Shown here one piece after another: positions 45,084-57,685 of a DNA stretch of 64,000 nucleotides (position 1 is the first letter of the stretch; every line of letters starts with the position of its first letter). The stretch comes from Symsagittifera roscoffensis. Lineage: Eukaryota; Xenacoelomorpha; Acoela; Convolutidae. The position numbers were made by a program, and so were the translations under genes. The stretch lies in assembly GCF_963678635.1 (NCBI RefSeq), contig NC_087063.1, positions 38,084,759-38,148,758 on the forward strand, in the 5' to 3' direction. The notes below the pieces were generated by a model. It did not search any database and had not been told where the DNA came from. It saw only the letters and a list, made by a program, of their open reading frames with translations.

Positions 45084-46160
45084 GGTGGATATTCTTTTTT
45101 TGTATTGTAAAATTTGGAACTATTACAAACTTTCCCAAATTGAGGTTTGATGCTGGCTCAAAGCGTGAATTTATCTGGGATTGAATAATTTCTCTTTGTA
45201 TTATTTTCTTTGCAATTTTCCAATAAATTTCATTGTGTCTTTGTCTTTGTTCGAAATCGATTCTCTGTTGGTAAAAGAGGCTAATTTTTTAAATTGTGGG
45301 TGAGTAAAATAGTCTTCATCAGGAGTGCGAAATTGTAGAGTATAACAAATTGTTTCTTTGATCGGTTGGCAATGTTATTGTGCATTTTTTAAAGTTTTGG
45401 CTGAGAAAAATATGAGTTTACATGGCTTCTGGTTAAAAACCAATTCCTAGCGCGATAGTCCGAATGTTGTTGTGATCTGAGAAGTATGTTCTAGTAGGAC
45501 TAGTTTTCGTATGTTGAACAGTCAATGTTTTTTTTATCATTTCCGTTTATTAGATAGACGAGGTAATCTTGTAATGAACGGTTCATACCTTCAACTATTC
45601 CATTTGTCCACGGAGCATTTGAGATTATAGGTTTATCTTTGATGTTGTTGAGGTGACAAAAATAATTAATTATTATTCCAAAAATTCTGTTCCATTGTCT
45701 GTAACAAGGATTTCAGGTAATCCATGTTTTGGCATCCAGTTTTCATAGAGTGTTGTGTATGCATAATAAGCATTACAGTGAGGAACAGTTTATAGTGCTA
45801 CGTAGTGTGTAAAATCATCTAAAATGACCCTTATGTGGGAATTCGCCTCTGAGGAGGCAAAATAAGGGCCTTTTGTGTGGAATGATACTCTGTGGTTGGA
45901 ACACGAACCTTGTCTTTTACAATCTTGTTTTTTCTGCAAATTTTCTTGGCGTGGGAAGGTTGTTTTTAAATGACATGTATTAAAGTCGTTACAAAAAACC
46001 AAGTTCATGCTGGTGCAATTGGAAAATAAAAGTTTTCTGTGAAGTTTTGATATGTTGTTCTTCCTGATCCTTTATGATGTCTCATATCTTCGAGAATGTG
46101 ATGTTTGAAATGCTAATAATTTTAAACTTAATGAAAGACAGGGAATTTTTTTGTCTGTAT
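45084..46160 (-). pseudogene. Gypsy-type integrase, copy 2 (second duplicate)
   Basis: Here the first catalytic Asp is replaced: the motif reads VSFHTKGP (codon 45877-45879, His), while the other copies have FDSKGP or FDTKGP. The second motif reads TDNGTEF, the usual form. Frame breaks otherwise resemble the first duplicate. Confidence 0.75.
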
Positions 46161-46829
46161 GGTGTCATTCCAATATATCAGTGTTGTCATTTAATGTGGT
46201 TTTGTTGGAAATATCTGAGTAATTGTTGAAAATTGTCATTAGGCTCTAGCGGATTTTGTTTTGGTTGCTAATTTTACTGGCAAAAAGAGAGTTTGAAATT
46301 CTTGACGCGATAGAGGTATTTTATCTAAAGGTTTTTTTAGGTCCAATACTTAGCTTATATTATATAGTTTTTATCTGTGTGTACTGGTCCTGCTAATTTT
46401 ATTGTATCTATTAAGTCTTCTTTTCTTTTAACGGGGATGATTTATTTCGTTGTGGATTTTGTTGATGTGTTTTTATTGCCAATTTAGTGTTATCCATGAT
46501 GATTATGGTTTTGGTTTAAATTTGTCTTTTTCAAGTAAATCATTATCATAATGATTGTTTTGGCAAGTAGAGTGGAAAGTGTAATAAATCAATTTTTTGC
46601 TTTGTGTCAGAGTCAATTTTGACTGCTTATTTACATTCTAGTCGTGGTGATGTAGCGTTTTTAGCGAGAAGGATATTTTTTATCCTGTGGTTTTTCTTCA
46701 GTAATTTTTCGGGTAAACAGTTTTGGTTGTGTAATTTGACTAAGTGTGTCGGGCAGAGCAAGATTTTTTCCTGCTGTTCAAACTTTATGTAGGTTTAAAA
46801 TTTTGTTAAAAATGAAAAAAACTATATAC

Positions 46830-48127
46830 TCTGGAGTTAGGGCTAAGTTTTTGCGTAAAGAGAAGAATAATGGGTTTCTGATTGGTAAATAGAACTGTTG
46901 GATGTTTTGATCCAACAATTAAAAATTCATAATCTGTCATTGAAGATAATATAGCTGTTACAGTTGCATAACTGTAGAGAGTCTGTGTAAAATTTTTTTG
47001 AGTTTGCTGATAATAAGTGCGATTTTTTGGTGCCTTGATGTGATTTTAAAAGGGCTGAGCCAATTCCGAAATAAAAAGCGTCGCACATAGCATGAAATGT
47101 TTGATTGGGATCTGGGTTTATGTTTAATATGATTCAATATATGATTCAGTTTTTTCATTTCATCAAAATGTTTCTGATGTTCTAGGGACCATTCAAAACA
47201 GTTTTGTTGTCGATAAAATTTATAAAATGGCCGAAGATACAAATGAAATTTGTAAACATAATTATTTAAAATCTTTAGCATTTCAAAGAATGTTTGTGTT
47301 TTCTTTCTGTTCGATTGTGGTTGAAACTTTAAAATTGCGGCTATTTGTCATTTCAAGGGTGTGATTGTGGTGCCTTCAAGAAAAGATGCAAGAAATTTCA
47401 CACAAAAGAGGAAAAATGAGAATTGTCGAGGGATGCTTTCTTATTTACTTTTACTGAAATCTGATGATATGTATCTAAAGTTTTGAATATATCTCGTTTC
47501 GTTTATGGTTGTACGAAGACATCATCTAAATACGTGATAATAATTTTAATTAAAGTTAATGATCGGAAAGTTTTACTCAAAAAGGCAGAGAAAGCTTCTG
47601 GTTCTATAGATATGCCTTAAAAGTCTATAAAGTTCGTAATGTTGATATCCAATAACAAAATGTGTCAGCGACGTGATTGTTTTTCTAGTGCCATTTGATT
47701 ATAAACACTAGTCATATCTACTCTTGCACAATTTTGTCCGTTTTTGTGAGCATTTCATTGATGGGTTCTAAGGGCTGATTGCATTTTGATTCATCAATTA
47801 GTTAATTGAGCTTTCTTGCATATAGAACGATTTTTAGTGATTCGCCTTTAGCGACGGTGTTGATAAAAATTTTCCCATAAGTTTTTTCTCTTTATTGACT
47901 GGTGAAAGATTTTCATATCGTACAAGGCTGTCTAAAAGTGTGTTTACTTTATCTTGTAAGTGTATTGAAAACATGGTTGCCCGTTGTTTCTTAGAGACTG
48001 TGTCGGGCTTAAAAGGAAAGGTTAGTGGTGTTTTTTTTCCGACATCCAATTCTGATTTTGCGTGAGCCCCAGAGTATTTTTTTCTGAAATCTACCAGTTG
48101 TTCAAATTCTTTTTGCTTAAAGATCAC
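46830..48127 (-). pseudogene. Gypsy-type RT-RNase H, copy 2 (second duplicate)
   Basis: Open frames 47834-48127 (RT N-terminus) and 46958-47281 (thumb/connection) match the first duplicate apart from a few residues. YLDD at 47521-47532. Confidence 0.75.
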
Positions 48128-48198
48128 TCATTAACACTTGAGTACAATGAGAATAAAAGTCGCACCGCAAAGTTGATATTGCTGTTTACCTGAATAAA

Positions 48199-48812
48199 AT
48201 GGCTTTGGAAAAAACTGTTGGCGTAAAAGAGCAATTAAATAAGTTAGTTGTAAAAACGGAAAAACCTGAAAAAACTATTGCTCAGCAGGACCTTTGGCTT
48301 GAAAAAAAGTAAGCGAAATGAATGTTAAAGAAATGCATGAAGCCCAGAGATACAAGACGAGCCTTGAACCTTCGTCAGTTCCAGCACCCCGCATTACATG
48401 GAGCAAGGGATATTGGCAAGAAACTAGGTCTGAGACATCCACACGCTCGCATAAAACAAAAGATTTCAAAGCATGAGTATTTGAAAACAGGTCTAGAGTC
48501 TCTAATAAGCTCAAGGAAAATAGAAGAAAAAAGAAGAGTCACATAAGTCTGATAAATCTGCTTCCACTCGTCATATGTCGACTTTTCATATTATGTCGGC
48601 ATTTGAGAAACAGCAAGAGTAGAGTGACACCATGAGGAGCTGGAAAGGCAGTATCAGGTATCTATAAGACTTAAAGAGCAAGAGAACCGTCTTAAGTACT
48701 AACAAAGTCAGCATGAACTGGATCAATTGGCTGAAAGTCATAAAAAGCAATTGATTGAATTGGAAATGAAAGCATTTGAACTTGAGGCTAATTCATCGGA
48801 GGTTAGCTAGAA
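48199..48812 (+). pseudogene. BEL/Pao gag-like N-terminal region with coiled coil
   Basis: The frame from ATG 48199 stops after 37 codons. The next frames carry a charged heptad-like stretch (ELDQLAESHKKQLIELEMKA, 48718-48777) typical of the coiled coil at the start of BEL/Pao polyproteins. Stops at about 48620, 48700 and 48810 break it. The duplication's right breakpoint (48551) lies inside. Confidence 0.55.
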
Positions 48813-49236
48813 AGGAGAGAATAGTAACTCGTTAAGAGTAGGTCAACCCATTTCAAAAATTGCAACCGATCGAACTAATGCTTGTGTGGACTCTTCTACT
48901 TCACATTCTTTTTCTGACAGTGCTAGTGTGCTATTTTTGCTGGCCTTGACTTCCTCACCAATTTCATTTGAAACGATTTCTTCTGCCAGACTTGTTCATG
49001 CAATTAACACAAGTAAGGGTCATAACCATGGGCGCAAATCATTGAGAAACCCTGGAATCTATAGTCCTGGTCATCGGACTATGTCTCAATTTGGCAGTGC
49101 AATGCAAGACATGTTCCACTTGTTCCATTACCACTTAACAATATGCATTCTAGTTCACACTGATACCACAATTGTTGCTTTACAGACCATGGGTTTAAAC
49201 ATAACTAATGGTAGTTTTGGCAACGGATAACCTTCC
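48813..49236 (+). pseudogene. BEL/Pao inter-domain region
   Basis: A Ser/Thr-rich frame at 48886-49230 lies between the gag-like coil and RT. The protease expected here is not recognisable. Confidence 0.3.
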
Positions 49237-50440
49237 ATGCTTTATCCATCCTTAACACCGAAACCGTTCACAACGGTGAAAAATACATCGAGTCTATGCT
49301 TTGAATTGATAGTAACGTCAGTCTATCAAACAATCATTACTCAATTTAGAACATTATGGTTCAAGGTTGCTCAATTTAAAACATTGGAGCGAAGTTTAAG
49401 TAAGGACCCTGAACTAAGCGAAAGACACGCACACACAACTAGAGAGGACACTATGAAAGGCTATGTCGTTACTGTCGAACAGCTTGCTCCACGTAAGCGT
49501 TCCGATCGCGAGAGGTATCTTCTGCACCATCCCGTCGTAAATCCGAACAAGCCGGCTAAGATGCGCAGAGTCCTTAATAGGGCTTCTAAGTTTCACGCCA
49601 CAATCTTAAAAAAGTCCTTACTGGTTAGTCCGGACCTGCTCCAAATTAAAAATATTCGTACTTTTGCGACTCCGTAAACACAAGTGCGCCGTATCCGCGG
49701 TTATAGAGGGTATGTTCTTCCAGTTAGTGTCCTCGCCTGTGATCAAATTTGGCTCCGTTTTTTTGGCGGGAGAATACCACTTCAATGCTGTAGTTCACCA
49801 GTACACTCGGCAAATATTCAGCGCACGGGATTCGCCTATATGCGCTAACTTCGCTTCGCCAAAAAAAAGCAATTGCTAATAAGTTCACAAACCCTGAGGC
49901 CGCATCAGTCATAAACGAAAAACTTTACATGGACTATTACTTGGAGAACGTTACCCATGCAATTAAAATTAGCCGTGATTTGGTTTGTTACTCTAGTTGG
50001 GAGGATTTCATTTGACTAAAATTGTCAGTAATGCTGATGAAATTACTTTAGCAAGGAACCCGAGGATTGCGAAACACTAACTTCGACCATCAAATAAAAT
50101 TATTACGCTGCTGAACAACCATCAGCTTAGGTTTTGTGTGGGACCCTATGAAAGATAGATTGGTTGTTAGCAGATGTGTGGATTGTCCTGTCGATAAAGC
50201 AATAACTCACCGAACCATCTTGAGTTTTGTCTCTTCTGTGTTTGACCCTGTTGGGCCAGTCGCTCTATACACAGTCAGTGCCCGCCTTTTGCTTAAAGAA
50301 TTTCGGAAATTCAGTGGACAAAGATCGCATGAAAAATTACCGGAAGACATCAGAAATAAATTACTAGAACGGCACTCCGGTGTCCTAATGTTAGGGCAAC
50401 TGGCTAGCCCCTCTGTTATATCTTGAAACCTTTCGATCAA
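49237..50440 (+). pseudogene. BEL/Pao reverse transcriptase
   Basis: Recognisable motifs in order: SLSKDPELSERHAHTTRED, YLLHHPVVNPNKPAKMRRV, SLLVSPDLL (frame 49237-49677). Next come AVSAVIEGMF and FSARDSPICANFA (49664-49879), then LYMDYYLENV at 49923-49952, and HRTILSFVSSVFDPVGPVAL (50136-50426). Two active-site positions are lost: the Asp expected in the VxADIExMF motif is Val, and the YMDD box reads YMDY (49926-49937). Stops near 50015 and 50061 and several frame changes make it a pseudogene. Confidence 0.85.
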
Positions 50441-50497
50441 ATCGAGCTCCACATGTTCGGTGATAGATCACATTAGCTTTTCTGTGCCGTTGAGTTT

Positions 50498-50710
50498 TTG
50501 CGTGCGCGACTCTCGAGCTCGCACAAAACTCAAATTTCCTTCATCTTTGGTAAAATTCGCGTCGCGCCGATGAAAATGCTCTCTATACCTAAGCTAGAGC
50601 TTCAAGCTGCTCTGCTTGCCACACGACTGAAAGATGATATACTGAAAACACTTACCATCAGTATTAATCATGTCTACATGTGGACAGATAGTACTAAGGT
50701 TTTGCAGTGA
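50498..50710 (+). pseudogene. BEL/Pao RNase H
   Basis: An open stretch of about 70 codons with RVAPMKMLSIPKLELQAALL and YMWTDSTKVLQ, the conserved Glu and Asp blocks of BEL/Pao RNase H. It ends at TGA 50708-50710. Confidence 0.8.
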
Positions 50711-51850
50711 CTGAACTCCGAGACCAATTACCTGACTTCGTCGCTAACTGTGTCGGTGAAATCCTCGAATCAACCAATATTGATGAGTGTCCCCATGATC
50801 TGAGCGGCGATAAACTAGCTGCTACCGGAACACAGGTAATTTTCTAGGAAGCCCTCAAGGATAGCAGCTAGGTCATAAGTCGGAATTTTCTCAGGACTAC
50901 CGATTGGCCGTATATACCCGACAAACGTGTGATCAAAAAAATTCGTTCTTGTGATAAAGCATGTTCGAGGTGAGGACTTACAGATCACAGACTTCACTGA
51001 AGTTAATTTTGCAGAAAACAAAATAATTCATCTCACTCAGATGGAATTCTTCCTCGTTGAATTGGAAACACTCACCGCTGGCAAACCTTCTGAGTGTAGT
51101 AGCAAAATTGCTATTTAATCTCCATTTATCGGTTTTGCTGATATCAGTTGTTTCACCGTCGGATGTTTTGCTTAGTGTATACCGAGTTTGATACTAAGCA
51201 CCCAATATCACTCGCCGCACGACTTACCCAAGTTCGCTTGCTGGCCGCGGCTTCCACCATAAGCCTTTTCATCAAATTTTAGACCACATGCGCTCCGTTT
51301 TAAATATGAAATAGGCAAAACTTGGGTTACGTCGAAAACGTCGGTCTATCGAAAATCAAGCTGTAACGTATCGTAAATGCAAAACAAGTACCATCCAGCC
51401 AATTATGTCCAATTTACCTGTAGAAAGTTTCGGTTAAAAGCAACCAGCCTTTACTCATACGGGTTTGGATTACTTTGGACCGCTTTACGTTCCTGTTCGC
51501 AGAAGCACTGAAAAAAAATGGGGATTTTTTTTCAATTTCCTCATCACCAGGGATGCACGCCCTTAGTTTGTGCCATCACTGGACACTAGTTCTTGTGCCA
51601 TCGGCATTGAACGGATCATTGCGCGTCGTGGTACACCAAGCACGATCTGGTCGGATAACGGCACCAACTTCGTTGGTGGGGAAAACGAAATTTTGCCTGC
51701 ATCAAGAACTGGAACAGCATGGCTCTGACCATTTTTGCACGCAAAGGCTCTGACCAGGTGCACCCCATCAATGCGGCTGAACCTGGTCCGAAGCAAGAAG
51801 CGCGTGCTTTACGATATATTTAGCAGTAACTATATTTAGGAACAACGTTC
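50711..51850 (+). pseudogene. BEL/Pao integrase
   Basis: Heavily decayed N-terminal and zinc-binding part (50750-51440). Then HTGLDYFGPLYVPVRRS (first Asp at about 51467) and, in another frame, ARRGTPSTIWSDNGTNFVGG (second Asp at about 51654). The third acidic residue region is not readable. Many stops. Confidence 0.75.
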
Positions 51851-51945
51851 TGCTTAGTTGAGCAGGCTTTGAATTCGAGGCCTATCTTTCCCGTTAGTAC
51901 TGATTCAAGTGAGTTAGAAGCGTTAACCTTAACCCAAACCACTCT

Positions 51946-52200
51946 TTGCTTGGACAACATGCCACAAGCTTTCCTTCACTTTCACCTGGGTATTACTTCG
52001 ACCACAAGAAAAAGATCGCGCCCGATAGTCCGAGTGGGTACTATCTTCTCGCCCGAATCATTAAACTAAAATACGGACAAGACGGTTGCGCACGATCCGC
52101 CCTTGTTAAGACCGCAACGCAAGAACTCGTTCGGCCGACCGTTAAGCTCGCTTCGATTCTTCCTTCTTCAGGGGCGGAGGGTGCTGCAACGCAAATGTAA
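51946..52200 (+). pseudogene. BEL/Pao C-terminal DUF5641-like domain
   Basis: The frame contains GYYLLARIIKLKYGQDGCAR and TQELVRPTVKLASILPS, matching the conserved end of BEL/Pao pol (DUF5641). It ends at TAA 52198-52200. Confidence 0.75.
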
Positions 52201-52330
52201 CTGGAGTATGATTGAAACAAGGAAGCATGGCCGAGCGGACTATTCTGAATGTACCAAAACCAAGTACACCACTTCAGCGTTGATTCAAATGCCCAGGGGC
52301 CCATGTAGTCACATGCTATAAAAAGGGTTC

Positions 52331-53070
52331 TCATTCTATTCGAGCACTTTTTAACTGTTTTTTTTGTTCAGATTTGGTTAAGGCTGATCGTCAAAACAAG
52401 CAATTTGTCTTAACGATAATCATTGGTTGTTTTGAAATGCTTGCGTAAATTTATTATGAAAAATCTCGTACCGAAACAAAATGATTATGTGATCTCGATT
52501 TTTGCAAATCGTTTAATTGCTTATCTAATCTTGATGTGTGTGTTTACCAAAACATACCCATTTTTTCAGATTAAGCACGCACACAGTGAATTAATTAAAT
52601 TTAAAAAATGCAATCATTTAAAGTAATTAAATGCATAGAGGTACTAATCTGACAGGTCGCCCGTACCCTGTCAGAATTCTAGAACAGATATGAACTAATT
52701 TTTCTCAGATCTAATTTTCAGATCTTGAATAGGTTGTGAGTTGTTTAAATAACACATGGATACCTAATGGATTGATTATTTCAGATCTAGTTTCAGATCT
52801 AAAATTTTGTTTTCCTTGGTTATTTCAGATCTGAAAAAATCTACTTATGAAGATGTTTTTTTTTAAAATGTTCAAAGTACGATTGAATGGGCTGTTATAT
52901 CATATATCATTCAAACCAATCTAATGATTATTTGTGATAGCTGACTTGGCGTTGAAAACAATAAGAAAAAAACGAAAACATCTAAATAGAAAGTTTCTCC
53001 ACATTTTCAATGGTTGGAACACCAACCTCGTACAATTATTCTTCGCTCTCATAACAAAAATAATTTTAAC
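52331..53070. other. No gene; contains CAGATCT palindrome cluster
   Basis: AT-rich. TTTCAGATCT and ATTTTCAGATCT words recur at 52704-52835, related to the cluster at 12400-12550. Confidence 0.5.
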
Positions 53071-53075
53071 CCACA

Positions 53076-53559
53076 ATGAGACCTCAAATTGAATCACTCA
53101 GCCGATCTTTTTCTGACAGTTCAGCAATACAACGCCAACTCTCTGTCACATCTATCAATGACCTCCTTTAGTCTACCCTACCGCTATTTCTTTCCAATTT
53201 CTCCATCTTCTTATCAGCCTCATCCCACAAATCTGACAAATCTGGCATTGCACATATTGCCACTCTCATTCGCAGTTTTTTCTTCAGAAAACCCCGTCGT
53301 TGACACTCATGAAGAGTTTTAAGATTTTGAGCCAAGCCCTACTACTAACTTTTTCCAACAAGATTTTACCCATTTTACTCAACAAGTTCCCATATTCACC
53401 CTCTCATACAACTCCGGATCATCCCAACAGACATTACCCCCATTTTTTAAACATTTTTCTAGCGTTTTTGATGACACTTCCAGCCCTATAACTGACAATC
53501 TTTTTGAAAAGGGTTTAGATAGCTTCCTCCAACGCCAACAACGACTATACAACAATTAA
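53076..53559 (+). pseudogene. Unrecognised Ser/Thr/Phe-rich coding remnant
   Basis: ATG 53076 opens MRPQIESLSRSFSDSSAIQR, stopping at 53169. A shift leads to a frame through 53200-53322, and after one in-frame TAA the same frame continues to TAA near 53559 (ending QRQQRLYNN). Compositional continuity suggests one former protein of about 150 residues, Ser/Thr/Gln/Phe-rich, perhaps a gag-like protein. I do not recognise its family. Confidence 0.3.
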
Positions 53560-55290
53560 GTAATTCTTCCGTCCGTAACACACCAACCTGAACACAACGC
53601 ACACTCCTGAGACCAAAATAACCAACCAGCACTCCCAGATAACTAACCAACCGCCCTTCTACATCCCGACTTCACCGAAGCTATCATTCTAGACACACTA
53701 ACAAACACGAGTTCGTTAGAACCTATAACAATTTTCTCACAAAAGGACATCAAAGCCAACAATACATTTAAGTAGACGAAACCACGATAATCCCTAGACT
53801 CTCATAATTTTGCTTTTATAATTTCAATAACCAGCTTAGCATACAACTCAGAAAATCCGATGCTGACGAAGGTTATGACACAGCTATCAACTACCTTAAT
53901 AATTCAACTGAAAAAAAAAAGAGTTCACTAACATTGGTTTGTCACTGACACTCAACCGCTACATTGCAAGCAAGCCCAATCAGTTGGCCATAGCATACTA
54001 AAATAACAACGTCCATAAACATTTGGAAGGATTTCATTTAAAATCGACACTGCCGTCAATTCACAATTAACAGAAAGTTTTTGTATTGAAACAGATTATA
54101 GTTTCGAATTGCATTGCACTAGCAAAATCCTCTGTCGTGTCAGTAATCATGCACTTCAAACTTAAGAATTAAATTTCAACATTTTTGACATCTTCCTACT
54201 ATTGTTTTTTTTTCACAAAAGAAAGAGATAATAACTGTTACCAAAAAAGAAGGTGGAAAACAAGACTAAATCACACTCATGCTTTTTCTTGTTTTTTTTT
54301 TATTCAAATGTACTTTTTACAAAATTCACCTTCACGCAACCCACACAAGCGTTACATGTTAAAAACTTTAATTTTTATATCACCCTATTTTTTGAATTTC
54401 ACATAGTGTATAAAAGGTACTTATCTGCACGGCACTGCACTGTACTAATCTGCACGGCGAAACTACGATCACGTCCCACAAAAAGGTTTTTATTTTACCC
54501 CTAAACTAATACTTTCCCCACAGAAGAATTCAACCTCATGAGTATTCTACAACAATACATTCAAACTGTAGGAATTCTACTCTTAGAAATAACTCATGGC
54601 ACGAAATTTTTGATAAACTTTCAAAATTGATTCAAATTACTAACCACGACTTTGGTGTTTCCCCATAAGAATACATTAGAAGCACATGAGCTCGTTTGGC
54701 CACAACTACGCACAAGAAATGTATTTAGCTTGTTAGTAAAGCTCTTAAAACAACCACCCACTTTTGATAACTTTTTCCCAATGGGTTTTTCAGGACCCCT
54801 ACTCCATGTCAATATGCATTTGTTTCTCAAAAAAATATAATTACAACTATTTAGTTACCTTTTTAAATCGGTAAATTCACCAATTTTCCTTTAGATCTCC
54901 TCAATAGCTTGTAAAAATGAAAAAAAAATGAACGATATTTTACAGCATTTTTCATTAGGAGCTATCTGAGCATAAAAAATTAAAAATTTTCAGCAAAACT
55001 TAAAATCCAGAAAAAAAAATATTAAATTAATTGCAGTAAAATTGTCATCCAATGCGATAATTTTTTGTATGACTTAAAGTAAAAAAAATCTCTCTCGCCC
55101 CTTGATTTTACTCTTTTTCACAAAAACATTTTAAAAAATTTGATAACTTCGCATGACACTTATAGTGATTAATTGATTTGGATGTTTTACAAATGAACTG
55201 AAAACAATCAGCTTTCAAAGATTTCACACGATTTAAAGCTCTCACATGATTTAAACAGCTTTCACACGTTTTTCCTTAATTCGGCTGGAA
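53560..55290. other. AT-rich stretch without a recognised gene
   Basis: Short frames (54185-54504 plus, 54621-54830 minus) are low-complexity or unmatched. A CTGCACGGC word is repeated near 54424-54459. Confidence 0.4.
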
Positions 55291-55494
55291 TAGGAAATTC
55301 AGCTAAAGTCATTCACAAATCATACTTACACCAGCGCACTACTAACATCTAAAAGAAAGTTCCAATACACTAAAAACAGATCAAACATGATAAAATAGAA
55401 ATTTAAAACAAAAGTCAACTTTTTTATTCAGACCACTTGAAACCTGAATAGACCCCAAGTCAAAACCAGTTAAAGACAAACCGTTTTTGAGATA

Positions 55495-55865
55495 AACCGA
55501 TGGAAAAACTGATAATTCGCCTGAAACAAAGAATAGAAAATGTTATAATCCAGAAAATACTCTACTCAAAGAAACACTGACATGTAAACTGCAACTGGCA
55601 TGCCCACTAGAGAAGGACGTCCTGGACATGTTCTATACCCTTACTAAACCCCAAGTCAGCACTAAACAAAGACAAACCGTTCTTGAGACAAACCGATAAA
55701 AAAACAACTGATAAAACGCCTGAAACAAAGAATAGAAAAGGTTATAAACCAGAAAAAACTCTACTCAAAGAAAAACTGACAAGTAAACTGCAACTGGCCT
55801 AACCCACTAGTGAAGGACGTCCTGAGCATGCTCTATACCTTTCTTAAGCCACCAGGCCATAGCAC
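55495..55865 (+). repeat. ~199-bp subrepeat, two copies (unit 1)
   Basis: The CGCCTGAAACAAAGAATAG word recurs about 198 bp apart (55518, 55716). Units carry GAAACACTGACATGTAAACTG and CACTAGTGAAGGACGTCCTG. Unit 2 has three copies (58890-59460) and unit 3 has two (62530-62870). Confidence 0.85.
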
Positions 55866-56517
55866 GCTTAGAACACCATCGCACATATTTCAAGGGTGAG
55901 CAACTCTTTAAAATAACAGAACTAATTAAAAAGCTAGAAAATAACATCATAACAAAATTACCAAAAAAGAAAAGACAAAGTTGTAAAAATTTTAAAAAAT
56001 ATAATACACGAGCAGCAGAAGGGAGATTTACTCGACGACATTCCGACTACAGAAAGGCAAATCTATTAGTTTTGATTTCCGAGTCACAACACTCATTGGA
56101 TATAAAGTATGGAGCAGACATCACACCAAAGGAACTCAATAAAACCGAACAATGGTCAACTCGATGTCAAAACCTGAACATATGTATCCCTGCCACTTGG
56201 TGCTTTGGCCAGAGAAGTCAATCTCGCTACTCGATCAATTGCAAACAAGTATTGAGAATGCACGTAGTTTTGCTCTGACGACACTCTACAGGACACAAAT
56301 CCAAACTACAATCTCTCAGGTTTCACAACAATTCCTCAACATCATCACAAGTACTTTGCAGGCTGAGTCAATCTACGCTCTATATAAAGATTTTAGAAGA
56401 TCTTACATCAATCTCACAAGAAAAGCTTCAAAAAAGCTACTAAACCCGGGTGGGTGGAATCAAAACAAAAACAATTTTTTGAATACTGTGATACATCTCA
56501 CTGTAAAAAATTATTAA
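55850..56517 (+). pseudogene. Coding-like remnant in macrosatellite unit
   Basis: In unit 1 a plus frame is open from about 55850 to 56278 (AIARLEHHRTYFKGEQ ... RRHSDYRKANLLVLIS ... TPKELNKTEQW). A second frame from 56152 to 56517 overlaps it. The equivalents in units 2 and 3 have extra stops, so the sequence is decaying. No family is recognised. Confidence 0.3.
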
Positions 56518-56713
56518 CTAATATGTCATGAACCATGACTAGAACTTAAGATATAAATTGTAAAGTTGAAACTATTCGTATTTCAGTCAGAGAATTTTTA
56601 ATACATGTTGAAACAAATTGTTTTCTTCTCTCCTCTAACCTCGAGATAAACCAGTGTATCTCTAGATCTATCGAGACCTGGAAATATAAAATTTAAGAGT
56701 AAAGTCAGGATTG

Positions 56714-57065
56714 CGATTTGACCAGGGGCAGATTTAAGAGTAAAATTAAGATTGGTATTAGACCAGGGGCTGATTCACCCTCCCACTGTGATTCATTCGA
56801 CCCCCTGACAACCCAAAGGGATTCGGCCTCCTCCCTTCCCCGCGTTGTAATGTTTTGAGATATTCATTTTTGGCTGACGGACCCAAACATTTTTCTAAAG
56901 TACTAATTCTTAGAAGGCAGTGCGCACCGAAAGAACGTGACTTTCTGGTAAGAACTTCAAAGAAGAGCCTGAAAACGAAGGGTCTTTTTAGTGCTTTGGG
57001 AGACAAAGCTTAAGAAAAATTTTTGAAAATCCGCCTTATACCTCGAGAAAATACTAGATACGAGT
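56714..57065 (+). mobile_element. MITE-like dispersed repeat in unit 1 (a)
   Basis: CAGGGGCAGATTTAAGAG resembles the family terminus CAGGGGCGGATCTAGG. Inside are TTCGACCCCCTGAC, GAGATATTCATTTTTGGCTGAC, TTTTCTAAAG and the CTCGAGAAAATACTAGATAC end. Counterparts lie at 60318-60668 and 63744 to the window end. Confidence 0.55.
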
Positions 57066-57685
57066 TGCTACAATTTATCCGGCTAAAAATACAGACAGTG
57101 CACCCTCATCCAAAATTACTATATGAAAAGGCGACCCCGGACCTAAACCCCGGATAGCAAAATTATCTTCATGTGCTTGAAAACATGAAAATGATTGTAA
57201 CGGTAACCATCCGAACGTTTCTGGAGAAAAACAACAATGACCCAAACATTTTGAAGTATTTGCAAGCATACTCTATGAAAATTAGTTATTCATATTTCAA
57301 ACGATAACCTGCCATTTAATGAGCATTTTAAAAGCAGCGAGCTGTCTTACTTCGATGACAATTACAAATTCAGTAGAGAAGTTTCATGGAAACTCTCTTC
57401 CGATCGACCGATAGATAAATAAAGACAGTGACGGTATAAGTCAATAAAGCAAACTGTAAGTGAACAAAGACTCAAACCTGTCAAAAAATATACCAAACAA
57501 AAAAGCTTGAAAAATTTTACCATTATTTTATAGTTTTTCACCATGCTCATGCGGATGTGTAGAATCCGAGTTCTAGAGTATTAATTGATGGCAACGTAAC
57601 ACAGGGAAAAATCTACCTTGATACATTACAGAAGTTATTATATATAAATAAAGGATCCCTTAGAAAAAAATAGTCAGTTTCGGGA

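Larger units (their letters stand above)
42568..48132 (-). mobile_element. Ty3/Gypsy-like retroelement copy 2 (second duplicate)
   Basis: Counterpart of 35851-41450 with the same order: 3' end, pol tail, X, integrase, RNase H, RT. The YLDD box is at 47521-47532. It adjoins the BEL/Pao element on the right. Confidence 0.75.
41869..48551. repeat. 6.7-kb segmental duplication, copy 2
   Basis: Tandem direct repeat of 35153-41868. Differences are few: scattered substitutions (for example GTGTGGAATG against GAGTCGAATG in integrase) and the 35-bp indel. Either a recent tandem duplication or two haplotypes joined by the assembler would explain it. Confidence 0.9.
48133..52330 (+). mobile_element. 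BEL/Pao-like LTR retrotransposon, decayed
   Basis: Plus-strand order is gag-like, RT, RNase H, integrase, DUF5641-like: the standard BEL/Pao pol order. All parts are broken. I could not identify the LTRs. The 5' side runs straight into Gypsy RT, so the 5' LTR is probably lost. Downstream of about 52200 the sequence fades without a clear terminus. Confidence 0.8.
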
